A stretch of 10,637 nt of DNA from Thiohalocapsa sp. (GTDB lineage Bacteria > Pseudomonadota > Gammaproteobacteria > Chromatiales > Chromatiaceae). The notes under the pieces are model-generated. The model ran no database searches, was not told where the DNA came from, and was given only the letters and a program-made list of their open reading frames with translations. The position numbers and the translations under genes were made by a program. This document shows, one piece after another, positions 1 to 5,652 of this stretch. The first letter of the stretch is position 1. Every line of letters begins with the position of its first letter. Location of the stretch: assembly GCF_019695415.1 (NCBI RefSeq), contig NZ_JAIFKJ010000499.1, positions 1 through 10,637 on the forward strand, given 5' to 3'.

Positions 1-127
1 CCCGGGGCCGGGGCCCTCGCCCCCGGGCCCGCCGAGCCGGACGGTCCGCGATCCACCGAATCGAGCACCCGGCAAGACAGAAACCGCCTCCGAGCACGCA
101 CTCCCCGCCCGGCCCCAGCCGAAGGCC

Positions 128-997
128 ATGCTGGAGGTACTGCACCCCATCACCTGGTTCCCGCCCATGTGGGCCTTCACCTGCGGTGTGGTGTCGTCCG
201 GTGTCAATGTGCTGGAGCACTGGGGGCTGCTCATCGCTGGCGTGATCCTGACGGGGCCGCTGGTGTGCGCTACCAGCCAGGTGGTCAACGACTGGTACGA
301 CCGCGACGTGGACGCCATCAATGAGCCGAACCGGCCTATCCCGTCCGGGCGGCTGCCGGGCAACTGGGGCTACAAGATGGCGGTCACCGGGACGGTGCTG
401 TCGCTCGTCCTCGGCGCGGCACTCGGCCTGTGGGTGTTCCTGGCCACCGTGGTCGGGCTGATCTTCGCCTGGATCTACAGCGCACCGCCGCTGCGGCTCA
501 AGAACAACGGCTGGTACGGCAACGCCGCCGTTGGCTTTTCGTACGAGACGCTGGCCTGGATCACCGGCGCCGCGGTGATGCTGGGCGGCGCCATGCCGGA
601 CGAGCGCATCCTCTGGCTCGCCTTCCTGTACGGCTTGGGCGCCCACGGCATCATGACCCTGAACGACTTCAAGGCCATCGAAGGCGACCGGCAGATGGGC
701 ATACGCACCCTGCCGGTGCAGCTCGGCGTCAAGGCCGCCGCCTGGGTGGCCTGCGTGGTGATGATGACGCCGCAGTTCATCGTCGTCGGGCTCCTATTCG
801 CTTGGATTCAGCCGGTGCATGCCGCCGCCGTTGCCGGGCTGGTGATGGTGCAGGGGGTGCTGATGCTGCGTTTCCTGGAAAACCCGGTGAAGCGTGCCAC
901 CTGGCTCAGCGGCCTCGGCGTGACGGTTTATGTGAGCGGCATGATGGTCAGCGCCTTTGCGGTCAGGGCGGCGGTTGCTGGGAATACACCTTTGTGA
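128..997 (+). CDS. bchG: Bacteriochlorophyll a synthase (UbiA-family prenyltransferase), probably N-terminally cut by window edge
   Basis: Membrane enzyme that esterifies bacteriochlorophyllide a with geranylgeranyl (or phytyl) diphosphate. Seen, counting from this ATG: the Asp-rich motif N54-D-x-x-D58-x-x-x-D62, then EPNRPIPSG, which binds the Mg-diphosphate; the loop YSAPPLRLK at 117-125; and the second acidic motif LNDFKAIEGD at 178-187. About eight hydrophobic segments fill the 289 residues, as expected for the family. The start is doubtful. The frame stays open to base 2 with no ATG, GTG or TTG before 128, and the upstream codons read ...PARPQPKA directly before MLEVLHPITWFPP. That resembles the N-terminus of Rhodobacter BchG (recalled) just before its WFPPMWAF motif. 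Only a weak GAAGG lies 2 bases before the ATG. The true start is therefore probably left of the window. It is followed on the same strand by bchP, a known pairing. Identity is very secure; the start is not. Confidence 0.95.
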   Translation: MLEVLHPITWFPPMWAFTCGVVSSGVNVLEHWGLLIAGVILTGPLVCATSQVVNDWYDRDVDAINEPNRPIPSGRLPGNWGYKMAVTGTVLSLVLGAALGLWVFLATVVGLIFAWIYSAPPLRLKNNGWYGNAAVGFSYETLAWITGAAVMLGGAMPDERILWLAFLYGLGAHGIMTLNDFKAIEGDRQMGIRTLPVQLGVKAAAWVACVVMMTPQFIVVGLLFAWIQPVHAAAVAGLVMVQGVLMLRFLENPVKRATWLSGLGVTVYVSGMMVSAFAVRAAVAGNTPL

Positions 998-1009
998 GTG
1001 ACGAGTTTC

Positions 1010-1069
1010 GAGTGGCGAGGAGCGAGGGGTGAGCTCGCCTCGATACTCGGCCCTCGATACTCGCCACTC
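1010..1069. repeat. Inverted repeat with internal tandem repeat in the bchG-bchP spacer
   Basis: A 10-bp perfect inverted repeat, GAGTGGCGAG at 1010-1019 and CTCGCCACTC at 1060-1069, encloses two copies of the 12-mer CCTCGATACTCG (1038-1049 and 1052-1063, period 14). It fills most of the spacer and ends 6 bases before the bchP Shine-Dalgarno sequence. It looks like an interspersed palindromic element or an mRNA-processing/stability hairpin. It has no U-tract, so simple termination is unlikely. Function is inferred only. Confidence 0.6.
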
Positions 1070-1085
1070 TTCTGCGGAGGATACG

Positions 1086-2351
1086 ATGAACGACACCACC
1101 GAATTCGACGCCGTCGTCGTCGGCGGCGGCCCCGCCGGCGCCACCGCGGCGACCGATCTCGCCCGGCGCGGGCGCCGGGTGCTGCTGTTGGATCGCCCGG
1201 GGCGCATCAAGCCCTGCGGCGGCGCCATCCCGCCCAAGGCCATCGAGGAGTTCGAGATCCCGGACGCGCAGCTGGTGGCCAAGATCCGCTCCGCGCGCAT
1301 GGTGGCGCCGAGCGATCGGCACGTAGACATGCCCATCGACGGCGGCTTCGTCGGCATGGTGGACCGCGAGCCTTTCGATGAATGGCTGCGCGAGCGCGCG
1401 GCGGCGGCCGGCGCCGAGCGTCGCAATGGCACCTTCACCAAACTGACCCGCGACGCCGACGGCACAGCGCTGGTCCATTATCGCCCGGCCGCGTCGACGG
1501 ACCGGAGCGAGGAGATCGCGGTGCGTGCGAAGGCCGTCATCGGTGCCGACGGCGCCATGTCCTCGGTGGCCAAGCAGTGCATCCCTGGGGCCAAGGAGCT
1601 GCCGCATGTGGCTGCCTACCATGAGATCGTCCGCTCGCCGGCGCCGACCTCGGGCAAGGGGCTGCACGACTTCGAGCCGAGCCGCTGCGATGTCTACTAC
1701 CAGGGCAAGCTCTCCCCGGACTTCTACGCCTGGATCTTCCCGCACGGCGGGACCACCAGCATCGGCGTCGGCACGGAGCTCAAGGGCGTCTCGCTGCACG
1801 ACGCGGTGGATCAGCTGCGCAAGGAGACGGGGCTGGACAAGTGCGAGACGCTGCGCCGCGAGGGCGCGCCCATTCCGCTGCACCCGCTGCCCAAGTGGGA
1901 CAACGGCCGTGACGTGGTGCTGGCGGGGGATGCCGCCGGCGTCGTCGCACCCGCATCCGGCGAGGGCATCTATTACGCGCTCGTCGGCGGCAGGCTCGCC
2001 GGCGATGCGGTGGAAGAGCTGCTGGTGACGGGCGACGCAAAGGCGCTGGCCACCGCGCGCAAGCGCTTCATGAAGCAGCACGGGCGGGTGTTCTGGATCC
2101 TCGGGATCATGCAGAAATTCTGGTACAAGAACGACAAGCGCCGAGAGCGCTTCGTATCACTCTGCGACGACCCTGACATCCAGCACCTCACCTGGCAGGC
2201 CTACATGCACAAGAAGCTTGTCAAGGCCAAGCCCGCAGCGCACGTGCGCATCTTCTTCAAGGACATGGCGCACCTGCTGGGCGTGGTCTCACCATGGCGA
2301 AAGAAGGCCGCAGCGCCGGAGGGCGAGGACGTCCGCCTGCCGTCCTCCTGA
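1086..2351 (+). CDS. bchP: Geranylgeranyl reductase (geranylgeranyl-bacteriochlorophyll reductase)
   Basis: NADPH-dependent flavoprotein that reduces three double bonds of the geranylgeranyl tail of bacteriochlorophyll to give phytyl. Seen in 421 residues: a Rossmann FAD motif VVVGGGPAGA at 10-19; the family signature CGGAIPP at 44-50; GADGA at 153-157; and the second FAD contact LAGDAAGVVAPASGEG at 279-294. The length is slightly above the roughly 390 residues of Rhodobacter BchP, because of a C-terminal basic/proline tail. I chose the ATG at 1086 because GGAGG at 1076-1080 lies 5 bases upstream. A GTG at 1029 in the same frame would add 19 residues translated from the repeat-filled spacer and has no ribosome site. 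It follows bchG at 88 bases on the same strand and is probably co-transcribed. Functionally it acts after or alongside BchG at the membrane. Confidence 0.96.
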   Translation: MNDTTEFDAVVVGGGPAGATAATDLARRGRRVLLLDRPGRIKPCGGAIPPKAIEEFEIPDAQLVAKIRSARMVAPSDRHVDMPIDGGFVGMVDREPFDEWLRERAAAAGAERRNGTFTKLTRDADGTALVHYRPAASTDRSEEIAVRAKAVIGADGAMSSVAKQCIPGAKELPHVAAYHEIVRSPAPTSGKGLHDFEPSRCDVYYQGKLSPDFYAWIFPHGGTTSIGVGTELKGVSLHDAVDQLRKETGLDKCETLRREGAPIPLHPLPKWDNGRDVVLAGDAAGVVAPASGEGIYYALVGGRLAGDAVEELLVTGDAKALATARKRFMKQHGRVFWILGIMQKFWYKNDKRRERFVSLCDDPDIQHLTWQAYMHKKLVKAKPAAHVRIFFKDMAHLLGVVSPWRKKAAAPEGEDVRLPSS

Positions 2352-2444
2352 AGCCGAGCCCTCGCCCTGGCGGGCGGGGGCCCAGCGGGACGCGGCGGCC
2401 TGCCTGCCCGGCAGCACGCGTGCATGACCGCACGCGCCGCCGGC

Positions 2445-2654
2445 TCAGCCGTCTTTCTTGGTGGTGTCGATCTTGAGCGGCAGGTAGGCGAAGCAGGTGC
2501 GGCTCCAGCTGGTGAAGAGCAGGATCAGCGCCACGACCACCAGCAGCATCTGCAGGGCCATGCCCGGCACGAAGAAGCTCAGGATCATGATCACCGCGGC
2601 GGCGATGAGGCGGATGGTGCTGTCTTGCTTACCAACGTTCTTAGGCAGGGCCAT
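2445..2654 (-). CDS. Small two-helix membrane protein, DUF2892 (YgaP-like transmembrane domain)
   Basis: A 69-residue protein with the DUF2892 layout: N-terminal KNVGKQDSTIR at 5-15, two hydrophobic helices at about 14-30 and 33-48, then a short W50-x-x-x-C54 turn and a Lys/Asp-rich tail. The family occurs alone or fused to rhodanese domains as in E. coli YgaP. This copy has no rhodanese domain and its biochemical role is unknown. I chose the inner Met at 2654, not the one 14 codons upstream, because GGAG (complement of 2662-2665) lies 7 bases before it and the protein then begins at the conserved NVG region. It is transcribed against the flanking bchP and pucC-type genes, so it has its own promoter. 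A link to photosynthesis is positional only. Confidence 0.8.
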   Translation of the reverse strand: MALPKNVGKQDSTIRLIAAAVIMILSFFVPGMALQMLLVVVALILLFTSWSRTCFAYLPLKIDTTKKDG

Positions 2655-3038
2655 GGGATTGCTCCGTGGTGGATGAAGGTCACACTGCGCGCGCACAGGG
2701 GCGCGGCGGCTCGTACTCGATTCGACAGGCCCGAGCTCCTTCGGTGCCCGCAGCAGCGCCGGCGCGCGAGTGTAGCAAAGCGCCGTGCGAGGCAGCGCGG
2801 CGAGCGCAGTGGGAGCAACCTCTGGCCGCGATTTGCGCGCGCGGGCTCAGCCGTCGCGGCGGGGACGCCGCTCCCACAGGGCGTACGGCGTGGGTGCGCT
2901 GCGGTTTCGCGTTTTCTCCGGGCGCCCGGATGGCCTAGTATCGCCGCGCCGGCCCGGGCAGCGCCTCCGGCGCGCCGATGACCGGGCAAGCCGCCGCGCA
3001 AGCTCAATCTTTTCAGACGCACCGAAGAGAGCCCCGAC
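2655..3038. other. Intergenic region between divergent DUF2892 and pucC-type genes
   Basis: This 384-base gap must carry promoters in both directions. I see a REP-like palindrome at 2809-2877 (listed separately). A TAGTAT hexamer at 2936-2941 could be a -10 box for the MFS gene, but no convincing -35 box lies upstream of it. I found no TGT-N12-ACA operator by eye. The longer open frames here look like GC-rich shadows. Confidence 0.5.
2809..2877. repeat. REP-like interspersed palindrome, copy 1
   Basis: The arms are GTGGGAGC (2809-2816) with GCCGCGA downstream of it, and the mirrored GTCGCGGC (2853-2860) with GCTCCCAC (2870-2877). The outer 8-mers are perfectly complementary, as are the inner GCCGCGA/TCGCGGC blocks. 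A second element with the same blocks lies at 5653-5719. This matches the general form of bacterial REP sequences, which often begin GTGGGAGCGG; the type is recognised from memory and not searched. Confidence 0.7.
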
Positions 3039-4457
3039 ATGAAGAGCGTGATGAACTGGATCGTCCGCCTGCCCTTCGCGGACGCCGGCACCGAGCAACT
3101 GCCGCTGCCGAAGCTGCTCCGGCTGTCGCTGTTCCAGGTGTCCGTGGGCATGGCCATGGTGCTGCTCTACGGCACCCTGAACCGCGTCATGGTGGTGGAG
3201 CTTGGTGTGTCCGCCTGGCTGGTGTCGCTGATGGTGGCGCTGCCGCTGGTGGCCGCGCCCTTCCGCGCCCTCATCGGCCACCGCTCGGACTATCACCACT
3301 CCGCCTTCGGCTGGCGGCGGGTGCCCTACATCGCGCTGGGCAGCATGCTCCAGTACGCGGGCTTCGCCATCATGCCCTACAGCATCCTGATTCTGTCCGA
3401 CGACACCAATCAGCTCATCTTCGTCGGCCAGTTCTTCGCCGCCATGTCCTTCCTGCTGGTGGGCGCCGGCCTGCACACGGTGCAAACCGCTGGGCTGGCG
3501 CTGGCGACCGACCTGGCACCGACAGAGAAGCGCCCGCGCGTGGTCGCCCTGCTCTATGCCACGCTGCTTCTGGGCATGGGAGGCAGCGCGCTGCTCTTCG
3601 GCCACCTACTCGAGGACTTCTCCCACAAGCGCCTGGTGGAGGTGGTGCACGCGGCGGCCCTGGCGACGCTGGTGCTGAATTTCATCGCCGCCTGGAAGCA
3701 GGAGTCCATCGATCTCAAGCGCGCGGTGGCACAGATCCCGCGGCCGCCGTTCAAAGAAACCTGGCAGGCGTTCCTCAAGGGCGGGCGCTCGGCGGGTCTG
3801 CTCATCGCCGTCGGCCTTGGCACTGCCGGGTTCAGTATGCAAGAGATCCTGTTGGAGCCTTATGGCGCGCAGGTGCTTGGGCTGACGGTGAGCCAGACCA
3901 CATCGCTGACGGCCATCCTCGCCGGCGGCACCTTCCTCGCCTTCGTGCTGGCGGGCTTTGTGCTGAGCCGCGGCGGCGACGCCTACCGGCTCGCGGCCAT
4001 CGGGACTGTGGTGGGGATCGGCGGCTTCCTGTTGGTCATCTCGGCGGCCACGGTGGAGTCGCCCTTGGTGTTCCGCATCGGCACCGGCTTCATCGGCTTC
4101 GGCAACGGGCTGCTCGGCGTCGGCACCCTCACCGCCGCCATGAGCCTCGCCGAGCGCGGCCATGCAGGGCTGGCGCTCGGCGCCTGGGGCGCAGTGCAGG
4201 CCACCTCTCAGGGTGTGGCCATCGCCCTTGGTGGCGCGCTCAGGGACATCACGACGGGTCTCGCCGTCGGTGGCTCCCTCGGCCCGAACCTGACCGAGAT
4301 CTCCGTCGGCTATCGCTTTGTCTACATCATCGAGGTGGTGCTGCTAATGGCCGCCCTCGTTGTGCTGATCCCATTGGTGCTGAAGGCCCGGCGGGAGCGC
4401 CACAGCAAGGCCGCCCAGCCGGCGGAGGCCCAGTTCGGGCTGGATCAGATGCCTTAA
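3039..4457 (+). CDS. pucC: PucC/LhaA/Bch2-type BCD-family MFS transporter
   Basis: A 472-residue, 12-helix major facilitator protein of the bacteriochlorophyll delivery (BCD) family, which is needed for assembly of antenna complexes, probably through pigment delivery or LH biogenesis. Seen: the family-diagnostic first half with LNRVMVVELGVSAWLVSLM at 47-65, APFRALIGHRSD at 73-84 (the MFS loop 2-3 equivalent) and GWRRVPYI at 91-98; a central cytoplasmic loop at about 220-245; and GNGLLGVGTLTAAM at 355-368 in the second half. The start has only a purine-rich GAAGAGAG about 8 bases upstream, but no other Met fits. Proximity to bchG and bchP recalls Rhodobacter, where bch2 (orf428) lies between them; the LH2 genes next to it suggest pucC. 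Sequence alone does not separate PucC, LhaA and Bch2, so the symbol is provisional. The family assignment is secure. Confidence 0.9.
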   Translation: MKSVMNWIVRLPFADAGTEQLPLPKLLRLSLFQVSVGMAMVLLYGTLNRVMVVELGVSAWLVSLMVALPLVAAPFRALIGHRSDYHHSAFGWRRVPYIALGSMLQYAGFAIMPYSILILSDDTNQLIFVGQFFAAMSFLLVGAGLHTVQTAGLALATDLAPTEKRPRVVALLYATLLLGMGGSALLFGHLLEDFSHKRLVEVVHAAALATLVLNFIAAWKQESIDLKRAVAQIPRPPFKETWQAFLKGGRSAGLLIAVGLGTAGFSMQEILLEPYGAQVLGLTVSQTTSLTAILAGGTFLAFVLAGFVLSRGGDAYRLAAIGTVVGIGGFLLVISAATVESPLVFRIGTGFIGFGNGLLGVGTLTAAMSLAERGHAGLALGAWGAVQATSQGVAIALGGALRDITTGLAVGGSLGPNLTEISVGYRFVYIIEVVLLMAALVVLIPLVLKARRERHSKAAQPAEAQFGLDQMP

Positions 4458-4491
4458 GCGCCCGAACGCCTCTCAGCACTCCCTCCAGCAA

Positions 4492-4519
4492 CCCGGGCCG
4501 AGCATCAGCGAGGCCCGGG
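4492..4519. terminator. Possible terminator hairpin downstream of the pucC-type gene
   Basis: Perfect 8-bp arms CCCGGGCC (4492-4499) and GGCCCGGG (4512-4519) with a 12-base loop, 35 bases after the stop codon. No T-run follows, so it would be an untypical terminator or a 3'-end protecting hairpin. Confidence 0.45.
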
Positions 4520-4531
4520 ATACCAGCCCGC

Positions 4532-4551
4532 CGGCATGGTCACCCATGCCG
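4532..4551. repeat. Short perfect hairpin in convergent intergenic region
   Basis: An 8-bp stem, CGGCATGG at 4532-4539 against CCATGCCG at 4544-4551, with a 4-base loop TCAC. It is the second of four palindromes in the gap between convergent genes. It may contribute to termination of the MFS transcript; no T-run is present. Confidence 0.45.
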
Positions 4552-4754
4552 TACCCAGGTCCGCATCGGGCCCGCATCGGACCCGCGTCCGTCCCGACAT
4601 CCGCGAGATGGCGCAAGCATTGCCAGCGTCTGTGAAAATCCCGTAACCGCTCGGGGCACCGGCAGCGCAGCCCGAAAATTATCGGGTCGCACGCGTACTG
4701 CAACTGGTCGCGGCCGAAAACCCATGCGCGACGGGTATAACAACGCAAAGTATC

Positions 4755-4819
4755 GGCCCGGTGCCGACTCGGGCGCTGCTCCCGGTGGGTTGGGAGCGGC
4801 GCCCGGTCGGCACCGGGCC
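4755..4819. terminator. 65-base near-perfect hairpin between convergent transcripts
   Basis: The outer arms GGCCCGGTGCCGA (4755-4767) and TCGGCACCGGGCC (4807-4819) are complementary over 13 bp. The stem continues inward through GGGCGC/GCGCCC and GCTCCC/GGGAGC blocks, broken by one mismatch and one bulged base. About 27 pairs close an 8-base loop. It can form in transcripts from either strand. It probably stops or protects both the MFS mRNA and the antenna mRNA arriving from the right. No strong U-tract follows on either strand. Confidence 0.6.
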
Positions 4820-4823
4820 TTGT

Positions 4824-4849
4824 GCGGCGCATCAGCTGTGATGCGCCGC
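4824..4849 (-). terminator. 11-bp perfect stem-loop downstream of pucA1
   Basis: GCGGCGCATCA (4824-4834) pairs perfectly with TGATGCGCCGC (4839-4849) around a 4-base loop. It lies 76 bases beyond the alpha-gene stop in the direction of transcription, and the 65-base hairpin follows it. Together they make a plausible 3' end for the antenna mRNA, either a terminator or an exonuclease block. Confidence 0.55.
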
Positions 4850-4925
4850 CGGCGGCCTGGGGCTCAGGTCCGATGGACCGCCCGCGGGCCGCGGCGGGGT
4901 CGGCTGGAGTCAGCCTAGAGCTGGC

Positions 4926-5186
4926 TTATTGCGCAGCGGGAGCAGCAGGCGCTGCCGGAGCTGGAGCTGCGACGGGAGCCGGCTGGGCGACGCGCACGCT
5001 GTCTTTCCAGCCATAGCCCGGCAGAGCCAGCGCGTAGGTGTGGATCATCCACATCTGGATGAACAGGATGAAGAAGAAGGGGACCATCCAGGTGGCGGGG
5101 TTGATCACGGTCCAGATCTTCCAGTCTTCTTCAGGATGATCAGGCTCGGCGATCTTGGGGTCGGCCATCAGATACGGGACTTTCAT
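4926..5186 (-). CDS. pucA: LH2-type light-harvesting alpha polypeptide, copy 1
   Basis: An 86-residue single-helix antenna apoprotein. The transmembrane helix spans about 30-53 with H49 as ligand to the B850-type bacteriochlorophyll. W60 at His+11 is placed to hydrogen-bond its acetyl group. The stretch EDWKIWTVINPATW (20-33) aligns with the Phaeospirillum molischianum LH2 alpha chain (recalled), whose Asp6 binds B800; D21 is the counterpart here. NP rather than the DPRR typical of LH1 alpha argues for LH2. Unusual parts are a long polar N-terminus of about 20 residues and an Ala/Pro-rich tail after residue 68. The start is set by AGGAG (complement of 5193-5197) 6 bases upstream; an internal Met7 has no ribosome site. 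It lies 86 bases after the beta gene with two hairpins between. No pufLM genes are adjacent, supporting puc rather than puf. Confidence 0.92.
   Translation of the reverse strand: MKVPYLMADPKIAEPDHPEEDWKIWTVINPATWMVPFFFILFIQMWMIHTYALALPGYGWKDSVRVAQPAPVAAPAPAAPAAPAAQ
5098..5170 (-). repeat. 73-bp tract identical between the two pucA copies (first location)
   Basis: Bases 5098-5170 are identical to 9730-9802, covering roughly codons 6-29 of both alpha genes in the same orientation. Elsewhere the alpha copies differ, and the neighbouring beta genes differ at 10 silent sites in 144 bases. Confidence 0.9.
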
Positions 5187-5212
5187 CGGGATCTCCTCGT
5201 TTCGAAACCTTG

Positions 5213-5225
5213 GCGCTCTGAGCGC
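5213..5225 (-). repeat. Hairpin in the pucB1-pucA1 spacer
   Basis: GCGCT and AGCGC arms of 5 bp around a 3-base loop, ahead of the alpha ribosome site. It is absent from operon 2, whose spacer is 25 bases. Confidence 0.45.
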
Positions 5226-5243
5226 TTGGGGCAGTGTCAGTCA

Positions 5244-5259
5244 GAACCGAAGCCGGTTC
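5244..5259 (-). repeat. Hairpin just after the pucB1 stop
   Basis: GAACCG and CGGTTC form a 6-bp stem with a 4-base loop, 13 bases past the beta stop codon. Hairpins in this place could stabilise the upstream beta mRNA segment or slow read-through to alpha. Operon 2 lacks it. Confidence 0.5.
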
Positions 5260-5272
5260 AGAAATGGGGGGC

Positions 5273-5416
5273 TCAGAACCAGGGCTGATAGACCCAGGTG
5301 ACCACATGGACGACGGTGGCGATCATGACCCAGCTCCACACGCCATGCTTCCAGTGCTCGTGGAATTCTTTCGCTTGCTCGTCGGTGAGACCCGACAGGT
5401 TCTTGGATTCGGCCAT
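5273..5416 (-). CDS. pucB: LH2-type light-harvesting beta polypeptide, copy 1
   Basis: A 47-residue antenna beta apoprotein that begins MAESKNLSGLTDEQAKEFH. It has the conserved LSGLT start, H19 (the conserved His 18 residues before the ligand), and a helix containing H37 as ligand to the B850-type bacteriochlorophyll. The end is WVYQPWF, with W46 at His+9 available for hydrogen bonding. This resembles the Ph. molischianum LH2 beta chain as I recall it. The start is fixed by GGAGGT (complement of 5424-5429) 7 bases upstream. It is the first gene of the operon, ahead of pucA1, about 130 bases from the predicted transcription start. The protein is identical to that of copy 2 at 9844-9987. Confidence 0.94.
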   Translation of the reverse strand: MAESKNLSGLTDEQAKEFHEHWKHGVWSWVMIATVVHVVTWVYQPWF

Positions 5417-5549
5417 CGAAATAACCTCCGGATGAGGGATTTGATTCGAGTGCCGCCCGGCGGATCCGAACGGGACACTCCGATGTGCGGATCGAGCCTG
5501 TGCTCACTTGGGATGCCGGGCATCCAGGGCGCTTCGCGCGATCCACGAG
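5417..5549 (-). other. Untranslated leader of LH2 operon 1
   Basis: About 130 bases between the predicted promoter and pucB1. Apart from the last 18 bases (ribosome site and spacer), it shows no clear similarity to the equally long leader of operon 2. No coding frame is convincing here. Confidence 0.5.
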
Positions 5550-5593
5550 TGTTAGTGTAACCTGACAGTTTCATGTGTCAAGGTCGATTTACA
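5550..5593 (-). promoter_or_regulatory. LH2 operon 1 promoter with two PpsR/CrtJ-type operators
   Basis: On the minus strand, a consensus -35 TTGACA (complement of 5576-5581) and a -10 TACACT (complement of 5554-5559) are 16 bases apart. Two TGT-N12-ACA palindromes overlie them, TGTTAGTGTAACCTGACA (5550-5567) over the -10 and TGTCAAGGTCGATTTACA (5576-5593) over the -35, separated by exactly 8 bp. TGT-N12-ACA pairs spaced by 8 bp are the known binding arrangement of the photosynthesis repressor PpsR/CrtJ in Rhodobacter. An AT-rich run (5591-5607) upstream of the -35 may act as an UP element. Inference: repressed under oxic or high-light conditions. Confidence 0.85.
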
Positions 5594-5652
5594 GAGTTTT
5601 TTAAAGGTTAGCCAGCGAGGGCAGGATCGGGATCCGTTCCGGCGGGTGTGCT

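Noticed and set aside
1029..1085. Upstream GTG start extending BchP by 19 residues
   Set aside because: The extension is translated repeat sequence without a ribosome site; the ATG at 1086 has GGAGG at 5 bases.
963..2081. 372-codon minus-strand open frame antisense to bchP
   Set aside because: The composition is that of a shadow frame and the plus strand has full-length BchP motifs.
4473..4832. 119-codon minus-strand open frame in the gap beyond pucA1
   Set aside because: It overlaps the 65-base hairpin and the other palindromes, is Arg/Cys/Pro-rich, lacks a ribosome site and resembles nothing known to me.
2978..4918. Very long plus-strand open frame of 646 codons overlapping the MFS gene
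   Set aside because: It is an Arg/Pro/Gly-rich shadow frame of the GC-rich pucC-type gene, with no family resemblance, and it runs through hairpin-filled intergenic DNA.
4926..5416. LH1 (pufBA) identity for the antenna genes
   Set aside because: The Trp positions His+11 (alpha) and His+9 (beta) also occur in LH1, but KIWTVINP in place of a DPRR-type segment, molischianum-like features, the duplication and the absence of pufLM favour LH2.
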